This document shows, piece after piece, positions 8,781 to 16,501 of a stretch of DNA of 64,000 nucleotides; positions within the stretch are counted from its first letter, which is position 1; every line of letters begins with the position of its first letter. The DNA is from Cellulomonas sp. JH27-2 (GTDB taxonomy: Bacteria; Actinomycetota; Actinomycetes; Actinomycetales; Cellulomonadaceae), in NCBI RefSeq assembly GCF_014837175.1, contig NZ_JACYFR010000001.1, positions 372,001 to 436,000 of the forward strand, given 5' to 3'. A program made the position numbers and the translations under genes. The notes beneath the pieces are model-generated. The model saw nothing but the letters and a program-made list of their open reading frames with translations, made no database searches and had not been told where the DNA came from.

Positions 8781-10210
8781 AGCTCCACGCCCAGGTCCAG
8801 GTCGGCGATCGTCACGGGCTGGCCCGTGAGCAGGGAGCGGTTGGCCGCGATGCCCACCGCGACGGCTCGCACGCCGTCCAGGTAGCCCGCCGGCCGGCCG
8901 AGCGGGTCGTCGGAGATTCGCAAGTGACCGCGGAACACGTCCTTGAGCAGGATGGCGTCGCCACCGCCGTGGCCTCCGATCCCGGCGGGGATCGGGTACT
9001 CGGTGGCCGCCTCCCAGTGCCGCTGCACCAGGAGATGGTCGCCCTCGGGGCGCAGGACCGAGGTGCCGTACGCGCCAGGGTTCGCCGACGGGTCCAGCAC
9101 CGGCCGTCCCTCCGGGCTCAGCACGATCGCCCCGCGTTCCACCACCGACAGCTCTGCGCGACCGGCGGTCCCGTTCACCGTGACGCGGTACCCCTCCCAC
9201 GGGCTGTGCGCGTTGAGCGAGTAGGTGAGCATCGCGCCGCCGCGGTAGTCCACGACGAGGGCCATGTTGTCCTCGATCGTGATGCCCGGCCCGAAGACGT
9301 CCTGGTCGCGGATGTAGCCGTCGTGCTGCTCGGAGTCGAGGTACAGGGCCTTGAGGCGCGGGTCGTCGTTGAGGTCGAGCGCGAACGGGTCGCCCGTCGC
9401 CCCGGTCCCACGCGCCGGGCGGTCGCCGAGCCCGCGCTCGTCGGCGTTCTTGTCGCCGTAGAACCGCAGGGCGCCGGACGCGTAGACGCGCGCGGGGACG
9501 TCGTCCAGCCACCAGTTGACCAGGTCGAAGTGGTGGCTCGACTTGTGCACCAGCAGCCCGCCCGAGCTCTGCTTGTCGCGGTGCCAGCGGCGGAAGTAGT
9601 CGGCGCCGTGCACGGTGTCGAGCGCCCACTCGAAGTGCACGCTCGTCACCTCGCCGATCGCGCCCGAGCGGATCACCTCGCGCAGCGACGAGTTCCGCGG
9701 CGCGTAGCGGTAGTTGAAGGTCATCGTGAGGTCGCGGCCGGTCTCGGCGACGGCGCCGGTGATGCGGCGGCACCCCTCGACCGTGGTGGTCAGCGGCTTC
9801 TCGACGACCACGTCCGCGCCGGCCGCCAGCGCGCGCGCGACCAGGTCGGCATGGGTGTGGTCCGGTGCGGTCACGACGACGACGTCGACGTGCTGCTCGG
9901 CGACCATCTGCTCGAGCTCGTCCGGCGCGTAGCGCGGCAGGTCGGCGGCGCCGGCCTCGCCCCCCACCAGCGCGTCGTAGTAGTCGATCCGGCCCGGGTT
10001 GGGGTCGAGCCAGGCGACGAGGGTCGCGACGTCCGCGTGCTCCCCGGTGATCGCGCCGACGTACATGCCGGCCCGGTGCCCCGTGCCGACGACCGCCACC
10101 CGGCGCTGCCCGCCGTGCGGTGCGGGCGCGAAGTCCGGGACGACGCCCGCTCCCGCCTCGGTGGCACGGTGGGAAGCGGGGCGGGGGGCGGTCGGGTTCT
10201 GGTCGTTCAC
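8777..10210 (-). CDS. Gfo/Idh/MocA family oxidoreductase
   Basis: NAD(P)-dependent oxidoreductase of 477 residues, longer than the usual 330-400, with extra sequence in the C-terminal substrate domain. The Rossmann motif VVGTGHRAG is near residues 40-48 and the EKP signature at 137-139 (VVEKPLTT). FNYRYAPRNSS and a histidine-rich HKSSHHFD follow, the latter matching the catalytic His region. GTG 10208-10210 is chosen because GAGGA stands six bases upstream; the frame could open earlier at 10267 but without a ribosome site. It is the first gene of the Gfo/Idh-SDR-FAD operon. Confidence 0.88.
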   Translation of the reverse strand: MNDQNPTAPRPASHRATEAGAGVVPDFAPAPHGGQRRVAVVGTGHRAGMYVGAITGEHADVATLVAWLDPNPGRIDYYDALVGGEAGAADLPRYAPDELEQMVAEQHVDVVVVTAPDHTHADLVARALAAGADVVVEKPLTTTVEGCRRITGAVAETGRDLTMTFNYRYAPRNSSLREVIRSGAIGEVTSVHFEWALDTVHGADYFRRWHRDKQSSGGLLVHKSSHHFDLVNWWLDDVPARVYASGALRFYGDKNADERGLGDRPARGTGATGDPFALDLNDDPRLKALYLDSEQHDGYIRDQDVFGPGITIEDNMALVVDYRGGAMLTYSLNAHSPWEGYRVTVNGTAGRAELSVVERGAIVLSPEGRPVLDPSANPGAYGTSVLRPEGDHLLVQRHWEAATEYPIPAGIGGHGGGDAILLKDVFRGHLRISDDPLGRPAGYLDGVRAVAVGIAANRSLLTGQPVTIADLDLGVEL

Positions 10211-10248
10211 GATGTCCTCGGGGTCACGCGGGCGTCGTCGTCCGCTAC

Positions 10249-10262
10249 GGAAAGCGTGTTCC
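10249..10262. promoter_or_regulatory. Candidate LacI-type operator upstream of the Gfo/Idh operon
   Basis: The 14-bp near-palindrome GGAAAGCGTGTTCC has the central CG and 5 of 7 matched half-site positions typical of LacI operators. It lies 39 bp before the GTG start and next to a LacI-family gene. Function is inferred. Confidence 0.3.
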
Positions 10263-10345
10263 CGCATACCTTACGGCGGCCCCCGACCGGAAATCCAGCG
10301 CTCGGCCGCGATCCGGCCATCGCCGGCCGGCGGGCCCCCCGCCGC

Positions 10346-11524
10346 TCAGGCGGAGTCGCGGACCACCAGGGTCGGCGTGAAGATCACGGACGTCAGGCGC
10401 CGCTCGGGCTCGAGCCGCGCGTCGAGGACGACGTCGAGCAGGATGCGCGCCATCTCCCCCGCCATCTCCTCGATGGGCTGGCGCACCGACGTCAGCGAGG
10501 GGCGCGACACAGCGCCCAGCTGGCTGTCGTCGAACCCGATCACGCGCACGTCCGGAACCGACAGGCCTTGGCGGTACAGCGACTCGACGGCCCCCATCGC
10601 CATGAGGTCGTTGGAGGCGAACACCGCATCGACCGGACCGCCCGCCAGCAGCTGGTCCATGGCGGACCGGCCGCTCTCGAACGTGAAGTTGCCCTCGGCG
10701 AAGCGGACGAACGGATGGCCCAGGCGGGCCATGGCGTCGCGGAAGCCGTCCAGGCGGTCCTGCGCCGCGGGCACGTCCAACGGTCCCGAGATCGCGGCGA
10801 CCCGCGTGCACCCCCGTGCCACCAGGTGCTCCGCCGCGAGCGCGGCACCGTCCCGGTTGGCGACGTCGACGAAGCTGATGGGCAGGCGCGAGGCGGGCCG
10901 CGCGAACATCACGGCCGGCAGCCCGTTCTCGACGAGCAGCGCCGGGAGCGGGTCGTCGGCGTGCGTCGAGACGAGCAGCGCGCCGTCGGCGTTGCCGTTG
11001 CGCAGCGCGGACAGGACCCGCGCCCGGTCCGCGTCCGTCTCGGCGATCATGACGAGCGGGTCCACGTCCCGCGGCCGCAACGCCCGGACCACACCGCCCA
11101 TCACACGCCCGAAGAACGGGTCCGCGAAGTCGATCTCGCCGCCCTTGCCGCCGGCCTCGGCGCCGGAGATGACGACCGCGACGGTCCCCGTCCGGCGCGT
11201 GACGAGCGACCGGGCGGCCAGGTTGGGGACGTAGCCCGTCTCGGCGAGCGCGGCGCGGACCACCTCCTGGATGGCCGGCGCGACCCGGCGCTTGCCGTTG
11301 ACGACGCGGGACACGGTCGCCCGCGAGACGCCGGCGACGCGGGCGACGTCCTCGAGCGTGGGCGCGGTGACCAGGTCGGGCCCGAGGGCCGGGCCACCGC
11401 CCGGCGTGCCGCCCGCGACCGCGTCGGGCGTCCCGCCCGGCAGGCCCGGGGTCAGCCCGGCCGCATCGGCGTCGAGCAGCATGGGGCCTGCGCCGCCGGC
11501 GTGGTCGTCCGAGTCCTCCCGCAT
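10346..11524 (-). CDS. LacI family transcriptional regulator with extended N-terminus
   Basis: Sugar-responsive repressor of 392 residues. The DNA-binding helix-turn-helix (PTLEDVARVAGVSRATVSRV, about residues 55-75) is not at the very N-terminus as usual. It is preceded by some 54 Gly/Pro/Ala/Asp-rich residues, which may reflect a start chosen too far upstream, although no good internal ATG or GTG with a ribosome site stands directly before PTLEDV. The ligand-binding domain follows (about 115-390; ASNDLMAMGA, VIGFDDS). It is divergent from the secreted hydrolase gene at 11937 and beside the Gfo/Idh operon. Either could be its target. A near-palindrome at 11543-11558 (GGGAGAGCGCGATCCC) could be its own operator. 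Confidence 0.92.
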   Translation of the reverse strand: MREDSDDHAGGAGPMLLDADAAGLTPGLPGGTPDAVAGGTPGGGPALGPDLVTAPTLEDVARVAGVSRATVSRVVNGKRRVAPAIQEVVRAALAETGYVPNLAARSLVTRRTGTVAVVISGAEAGGKGGEIDFADPFFGRVMGGVVRALRPRDVDPLVMIAETDADRARVLSALRNGNADGALLVSTHADDPLPALLVENGLPAVMFARPASRLPISFVDVANRDGAALAAEHLVARGCTRVAAISGPLDVPAAQDRLDGFRDAMARLGHPFVRFAEGNFTFESGRSAMDQLLAGGPVDAVFASNDLMAMGAVESLYRQGLSVPDVRVIGFDDSQLGAVSRPSLTSVRQPIEEMAGEMARILLDVVLDARLEPERRLTSVIFTPTLVVRDSA

Positions 11525-11936
11525 GACGGGATGCTACCAGTCGGGAGAGCGCGATCCCGCCTGTTGCCCGTCAATGACGCCTCACGGGCGTCACGCGACG
11601 CCGAAATTCGTCCGACATGAGGCGCGAGCGGGTGAAATCGGGTATAACTACCGGACGGGAAGGCGCAGAACCCCCTCGGATCCCCCAAGCCACCAGCTTG
11701 ACCACCCGAGACCTTCGCAGCAGCGATAGAGCGCTCTCCCACATCGCTCACCGGCGATCGCACCACCGGGACACCCCAGAGCACCACCAGCAGCCCAGCG
11801 CAGCAGCACCGTTCGGCATCACAGCACGCGCGCTCCACAGCAGGTCAACGACGAACTGCAGGCACGCGGGCCACCACCGGCGGCGACCGACAGGCCGCCA
11901 CCGCACGGCCCTCGTGCACGCCCAAGGGAGAACTCC
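11525..11936. promoter_or_regulatory. Divergent control region between LacI gene and secreted hydrolase gene
   Basis: 412 bp without a gene. A -10-like TATAAC stands at 11643-11648 on the plus strand with no good -35 at 17-18 bp. If used, it would give a leader of about 285 nt before the GTG start at 11937. The leader is rich in CAC/CAG. The ribosome site AAGGGAG is at 11924-11930. I see no tRNA, small ORF or strong hairpin in it. Confidence 0.45.
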
Positions 11937-14717
11937 GTGTCCATCAGGACGTCCATCACGCACCACCGCACCGGGCCGCGCGCCCGGCGCGGCTCCGCCC
12001 CCGCACCAGGCCCACGCAGTGCCCGCGGAACTGCCCGCGGAACTGCCCGCGGAACTGCCCGCCGCCTCGCCGCCCTCCTCGCGACCGGCGCCCTCGCCGC
12101 GGTCGCGCTGACCGTCCCGTCCGTCGGCGCGCAGGCCGCGACCGTCAACCTCTCCGAGGGCAAGGCGGCCACGGCGTCGAGCATCGAGAACGCCGACTAC
12201 CTCAAGGCCGCGAACGCGGTGGACGGCAAGGCCGACACCCGCTGGGCCAGCACCGCGTCCGACACCGAGTGGATCCAGGTCGACCTGGGTGCCACGTCGA
12301 GCGTCGAGCACGTCGACCTGAGCTGGGAGTCCGCGTACGGCTCGGGCTACAAGCTGCAGATCAGCGACTCGGCGACGAGCGGCTTCAAGGACATCTACTC
12401 GACCACCACGGGCAAGGGCGGCAAGGAGTCGCTGACCGTGTCCGGCAGCGGCCGCTACCTGCGCCTGCAGGGCGTCAAGCGCGCCACCGGCTACGGCTAC
12501 TCGCTGTGGGAGCTGCAGGTGTTCGGCACGGCAGGCGGTACGCCGACGACGACGCCGACGACCCCGTCGGGCACCTGCGGCACCACCAACGTGGCGCAGG
12601 GGAAGACCGCGACGTCGTCGACGTCCGAGGGTGTCGGCTACGCACCGGGTCTGGCCGTGGACGGCAAGGCCGACACGCGCTTCGCCACCACAGCCGCCGA
12701 CAACCAGACGTGGACGGTCGACCTCGGCTCGTCCCAGGCGGTCTGCAAGGTCGCGCTGAGCTGGGAGGCCGCGTACGGCAAGGCGTACCAGGTCCAGGTC
12801 TCGGACAGCGCGACGTCAGGCTTCACGACGATCGCGTCGGTGACCGCCGGCAAGGGCGGCGACGAGACGATCACGGCCGCCGGCACGGGCCGCTACCTGC
12901 GCCTCAACCTCCAGACGCGCGCCACCGGCTACGGCTTCTCGCTGTGGGAGGTCAAGGTCTACTCGTCGGGCGGTTCGACGACGACGCCGACGCCCACCCC
13001 GACGCCCACGCCCACCCAGACCACGCCCCCGACGGGCGGTGACCTCACCAACCCGAACGTCCCCGACGGACCGGCCGACGGCAAGGTGAAGATCGCGGGC
13101 TCGCAGGGCAACTGGGCCCTGCAGGTCAACGGCAAGCAGTGGGTCGTCAAGGGCATGACCTGGGGCCCGGCCGTCGCCGACTTCCCCAACCACGTCGCCA
13201 ACCTCAAGGCGATGGGCGTCAACACCATCCGCACGTGGGGCACCGACGCGGGCAGCAAGTCACTGTTCGACCAGGCGGCAGCCAACGGCATCCGGGTCAT
13301 CGCGGGCTTCTGGCTGGCCCCCGGCGGCGGCCCCGGCTCGGGCGGCTGCCCGGACTACGTCAACGACGCGACCTACAAGTCCAACTCGATGAACGACATC
13401 CTCACCCAGGTCCGCGCCTACAAGGACAACCCCGGCGTCCTGATGTGGGACGTCGGCAACGAGTCGCTGCTGGGCCTCGGCTCCTGCGGCACCACCGGCG
13501 GCGGCGTCGAGCAGAACCGCAACGCCTACGCCAAGTTCGTCAACGACGTCGCCGTGCAGATCCACGCGATCGACCCCAACCACCCGGTGACGTCGACCGA
13601 CGCGTGGACCGGCGCCTGGCCGTACCTCAAGGCGAACGCCCCGGCGCTCGACCTGTACGGCCTGAACAGCTACGGCGCGGTCTGCGCGACCAAGCAGACG
13701 TGGATCGACGGCGGCTACACCAAGCCGTACATCCTCACCGAGGGCGGCCCGGAGGGGTCGTGGGAGGCGAAGCCCGACGTCAACGGCATCGCCAACCAGG
13801 GCACCGACCAGGACAACGCCGACGGCTACGTGAAGTCCTGGAACTGCCTCGCGGCGCACCGCGGCGTGGCGCTCGGCGCGACGATGTTCCACTACGGCAC
13901 CGAGGGCGACTTCGGCGGCATCTGGTTCAACGTCCTCCCCGGCGGCAACAAGCGCCTGAGCTACTACGCGATCGCCAAGATGTACGGCGGCTCGGCCGGC
14001 CAGGCGGGCGTCAACACCCCGCCGACGTTCCAGTCGATGTCCATCGACAGCTCGACGAACATCGTCGCGGGATCGACCGTGACCATGCGGGCCGCCGTGA
14101 GCGACCCCCAGGGTGACGCGATCACCTACCGCGTGTTCCTCAACAGCCAGCCGATCAACAACGCGGGCGGTCTGCTCGAGGTGCCGTTCACCAAGAACGG
14201 CAACGTGTACACGTTCACCGCGCCGCAGATGCTGGGCGTGTGGAAGGCGTACATCTTCGCCGAGGACGGCAAGGGCAACGTCGGCGTCCAGACGGTCTCG
14301 TTCCGCGTCGCACCGCCGGCGGTCAACGGGACCAACATCGCCAAGGGCAGGACCGCCACGGCGTCGTCGTTCGACCAGTACAACGGCAACTGGTCACCCG
14401 GGCAGGCCGTCGACGGCGACTACACCACCCGCTGGTCGAGCAACTGGTCCGACAACGAGTGGATCCAGGTGGACCTGGGCGCCAAGAAGACGTTCTCCAC
14501 CATCCAGCTGGTCTGGGAGGCGGCGTACGCCAAGGGGTACCAGGTGCAGACGTCCGACGACGGGGCGACCTGGTCGACGATCAAGACGGTGACCGACGGC
14601 GACGGGAACGTCGACACGCTCAGCGTGACCGGCAACGCCCGCTACGTCCGCATCCAGGGCGTGACCCGCGGCACCGCGTACGGCTACTCGCTGTACGAGC
14701 TGGGGATCTACGCCTGA
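11937..14717 (+). CDS. Secreted glycoside hydrolase (clan GH-A TIM barrel) with three F5/8C domains
   Basis: Secreted enzyme of 926 residues. A long signal region ends at about residue 67 (AQA). Two F5/8C (CBM32-like, discoidin) domains span about 68-200 and 215-350, then a Thr/Pro linker, a TIM barrel (about 375-690), an Ig-like segment (690-790) and a third F5/8C domain (795-926). The barrel shows GxNTIRTWG, the acid/base WDVGNES (Glu509) and a candidate nucleophile in ILTEGG (Glu602), the clan GH-A layout nearest to GH2/GH5 barrels. Substrate is unknown, with a cell-wall or plant glycan likely. The GTG start is supported by AAGGGAG. Its neighbours carry the same F5/8C modules, so the three proteins may act on one substrate. 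Confidence 0.85.
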   Translation: MSIRTSITHHRTGPRARRGSAPAPGPRSARGTARGTARGTARRLAALLATGALAAVALTVPSVGAQAATVNLSEGKAATASSIENADYLKAANAVDGKADTRWASTASDTEWIQVDLGATSSVEHVDLSWESAYGSGYKLQISDSATSGFKDIYSTTTGKGGKESLTVSGSGRYLRLQGVKRATGYGYSLWELQVFGTAGGTPTTTPTTPSGTCGTTNVAQGKTATSSTSEGVGYAPGLAVDGKADTRFATTAADNQTWTVDLGSSQAVCKVALSWEAAYGKAYQVQVSDSATSGFTTIASVTAGKGGDETITAAGTGRYLRLNLQTRATGYGFSLWEVKVYSSGGSTTTPTPTPTPTPTQTTPPTGGDLTNPNVPDGPADGKVKIAGSQGNWALQVNGKQWVVKGMTWGPAVADFPNHVANLKAMGVNTIRTWGTDAGSKSLFDQAAANGIRVIAGFWLAPGGGPGSGGCPDYVNDATYKSNSMNDILTQVRAYKDNPGVLMWDVGNESLLGLGSCGTTGGGVEQNRNAYAKFVNDVAVQIHAIDPNHPVTSTDAWTGAWPYLKANAPALDLYGLNSYGAVCATKQTWIDGGYTKPYILTEGGPEGSWEAKPDVNGIANQGTDQDNADGYVKSWNCLAAHRGVALGATMFHYGTEGDFGGIWFNVLPGGNKRLSYYAIAKMYGGSAGQAGVNTPPTFQSMSIDSSTNIVAGSTVTMRAAVSDPQGDAITYRVFLNSQPINNAGGLLEVPFTKNGNVYTFTAPQMLGVWKAYIFAEDGKGNVGVQTVSFRVAPPAVNGTNIAKGRTATASSFDQYNGNWSPGQAVDGDYTTRWSSNWSDNEWIQVDLGAKKTFSTIQLVWEAAYAKGYQVQTSDDGATWSTIKTVTDGDGNVDTLSVTGNARYVRIQGVTRGTAYGYSLYELGIYA
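12021..12056 (+). repeat. Three tandem 12-bp repeats inside the signal-peptide region
   Basis: GCCCGCGGAACT occurs three times head to tail and a fourth copy starts (GCCCGC). It encodes repeated Ala-Arg-Gly-Thr units just before the hydrophobic core. The unit is a multiple of three, so copy-number change would alter the length of the positively charged signal segment without a frameshift. Confidence 0.85.
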
Positions 14718-14733
14718 TCCCCTGACACAGACC

Positions 14734-14772
14734 GGTCCGGGCGGGGTCGTGGGCTGCGGCCCCGCCCGGACC
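14734..14772 (+). terminator. Terminator after the secreted hydrolase gene
   Basis: A perfect 13-bp stem (14734-14746 with 14760-14772) starts 16 bases after the stop codon. It has no T-run, typical for high-GC actinobacterial terminators. Confidence 0.8.
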
Positions 14773-14843
14773 GACCTCCCCCGGAGGTCGCAGGACACGC
14801 AGCCCGACGACGGCACGGCGCCTCGGGCGTCACGCCACACCTC

Positions 14844-14869
14844 GGAGGACGACGGCGTCGTCGTCCTCC
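14844..14869 (+). other. Perfect 11-bp hairpin in the leader of the DUF1996 gene
   Basis: 14844-14854 pairs with 14859-14869 around a GCGT tetraloop. It lies between the upstream terminator and the next start codon, so it may be a second terminator or a leader structure. Confidence 0.5.
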
Positions 14870-15011
14870 CCGGTCCCGGCCGCACGCGGCCGCTCCTCAG
14901 CCCAGCGCGGGCAGCCCGGCACGGGCCGCCCCGCGCACCCGTCGGCGCCACCACCGACGGGCAGCGACGACGCACGCGCGACGCACGTGCGCACCTGAAG
15001 GAGTCCTCCGC

Positions 15012-16400
15012 ATGACCACCCACACCTCCGTGCGGCCCAGGCGCCGCGCCCGAGCGTGGCTCGCGGCCTGTCTGGCCGGGGCGATGCTGACGGCGGGCGG
15101 GATCGCCGTGGCGAGCACGGCCACCGCCGCACCCACCAACATCGCGGTCGGCAAGACCGCGAGCGCCTCGTCGGCCGAGAACCCGGACATGGTCGGGTCC
15201 AAGGCCGTCGACGGGAACACCTCGACCCGCTGGAGCAGCACGTTCTCCGACGCCCAGTGGTTGCAGGTGGACCTGGGGTCGACGGCGACCGTCAGCAGCG
15301 TCGTCCTGAACTGGGAGGCCGCGTACGGCAAGGCGTTCACCGTGCAGCTCTCCGACGACGCGAGCACGTGGCGCACCGTCGCGACGGTCACCAACGGCAC
15401 GGGCGGCAACCAGACCGTGGCCGCATCGGGCACCGGGCGCTACGTCCGGCTCAACCTCACGGCCCGCGGCACCGGCTACGGCTACTCGATCTGGGAGCTG
15501 CAGGTGCTCGGCACCGGCGGCACCACCCCGCCCGCGCACACGCCCAAGCCGCTGCCCCCGGCCCCGCCGGGCGCGGACACCACGGTGACGCACCACGAGT
15601 TCCAGGCCAACTGCACCCCGGACCACACGGCGAACGACGACCCGATCGTCTTCCCCGGCCAGCCGGGCAAGTCGCACAACCACACGTTCATGGGCAACAA
15701 GTCGACGAACGCGTACACGACCGCCGACTCGCTGGGCGGCACCACGACCACCAGCTGCACGGTTCCCCAGGACCGCTCCGGCTACTGGTTCCCGACGCTC
15801 CTGCGCGGCGGCAACCAGGTGGTGGCCAGCAACCTGCAGACCATCTACTACAAGTCGGGGATCCTCGACTACAAGTTGGTCCAGCCGTTCCCGGCCGGGC
15901 TGCGCTTCCTCGTCGGGAGCATGATGGCGACGCAGGACGAGTTCAAGAACGCGCCCGGCGCGGTCGAGGGCTTCGAGTGCGGCGACAGCACCAAGAACTG
16001 GGACATCCCGACGGCCACCTGCCCCGCCGGCTCCAACCTCAACGTCCGCTACCAGGCCCCGAGCTGCTGGAACGGCAAGGACCTGGACTCGGCCGACCAC
16101 AAGAGCCACATGGCGTACCCGGTCAACGGCGAGTGCCCGCCGTCGCACCCGGTGCCCGTCCCGATGATCGAGATGAAGCTGTCCTGGCCGGTGGACGGGA
16201 ACCTGTCGAACGTCTCCTTCGCGAGCGGTCGTGGGTACTCGTTCCACTACGACTTCTTCAACGGCTGGGACCCGACCGTGCTGCAGGCGCTCGTCGAGCA
16301 CTGCATCAACGGCGGCCTGCAGTGCAACCCGCAGGGCTACGACCTGTACAAGCCGTGGGCCGGTGGCGTGCTGGACAACAGCTTCCACCTGATCGGCTGA
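15012..16400 (+). CDS. Secreted F5/8C domain and DUF1996 domain protein
   Basis: 462-residue secreted protein. It has a signal peptide with arginine-rich start and Ala-rich cleavage region near residue 37, one F5/8C domain (about 40-170), a short Pro-rich linker and a DUF1996 domain (about 195-440) recognised by HHEFQANCTP, GKSHNHTFMGN and later SHMAYPV and YSFHYDFFNGWD. DUF1996 proteins are mainly known from fungi and actinobacteria and are of unknown function; the His/Asp/Asn clusters suggest a metal or catalytic site, and several Cys pairs suggest disulfides. GAAGGAG precedes the ATG. It stands between two other F5/8C-bearing genes in the same orientation. Confidence 0.88.
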   Translation: MTTHTSVRPRRRARAWLAACLAGAMLTAGGIAVASTATAAPTNIAVGKTASASSAENPDMVGSKAVDGNTSTRWSSTFSDAQWLQVDLGSTATVSSVVLNWEAAYGKAFTVQLSDDASTWRTVATVTNGTGGNQTVAASGTGRYVRLNLTARGTGYGYSIWELQVLGTGGTTPPAHTPKPLPPAPPGADTTVTHHEFQANCTPDHTANDDPIVFPGQPGKSHNHTFMGNKSTNAYTTADSLGGTTTTSCTVPQDRSGYWFPTLLRGGNQVVASNLQTIYYKSGILDYKLVQPFPAGLRFLVGSMMATQDEFKNAPGAVEGFECGDSTKNWDIPTATCPAGSNLNVRYQAPSCWNGKDLDSADHKSHMAYPVNGECPPSHPVPVPMIEMKLSWPVDGNLSNVSFASGRGYSFHYDFFNGWDPTVLQALVEHCINGGLQCNPQGYDLYKPWAGGVLDNSFHLIG

Positions 16401-16414
16401 CGGTCGCCTGACCC

Positions 16415-16454
16415 GCGCGGCCCGGTCAGAGCTCATCGAGCGGCCGGGCCGCGC
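16415..16454 (+). terminator. Stem-loop after the DUF1996 gene
   Basis: An 11-bp perfect GC stem (16415-16425 with 16444-16454) with an 18-nt loop, between the DUF1996 gene and the next secreted-protein gene. Confidence 0.6.
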
Positions 16455-16501
16455 ACCTCCCCGGCGGACGCCGACGTCCGCCCCCACCCCGAAGGACTTC
16501 C

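Noticed and set aside
7953..9773. 606-codon open frame covering the SDR gene and extending far upstream
   Set aside because: The part before 8780 reads through the Gfo/Idh gene in another frame and gives Arg/Pro-rich noise; the SDR fold begins at GTG 8780 with a GTGA overlap.
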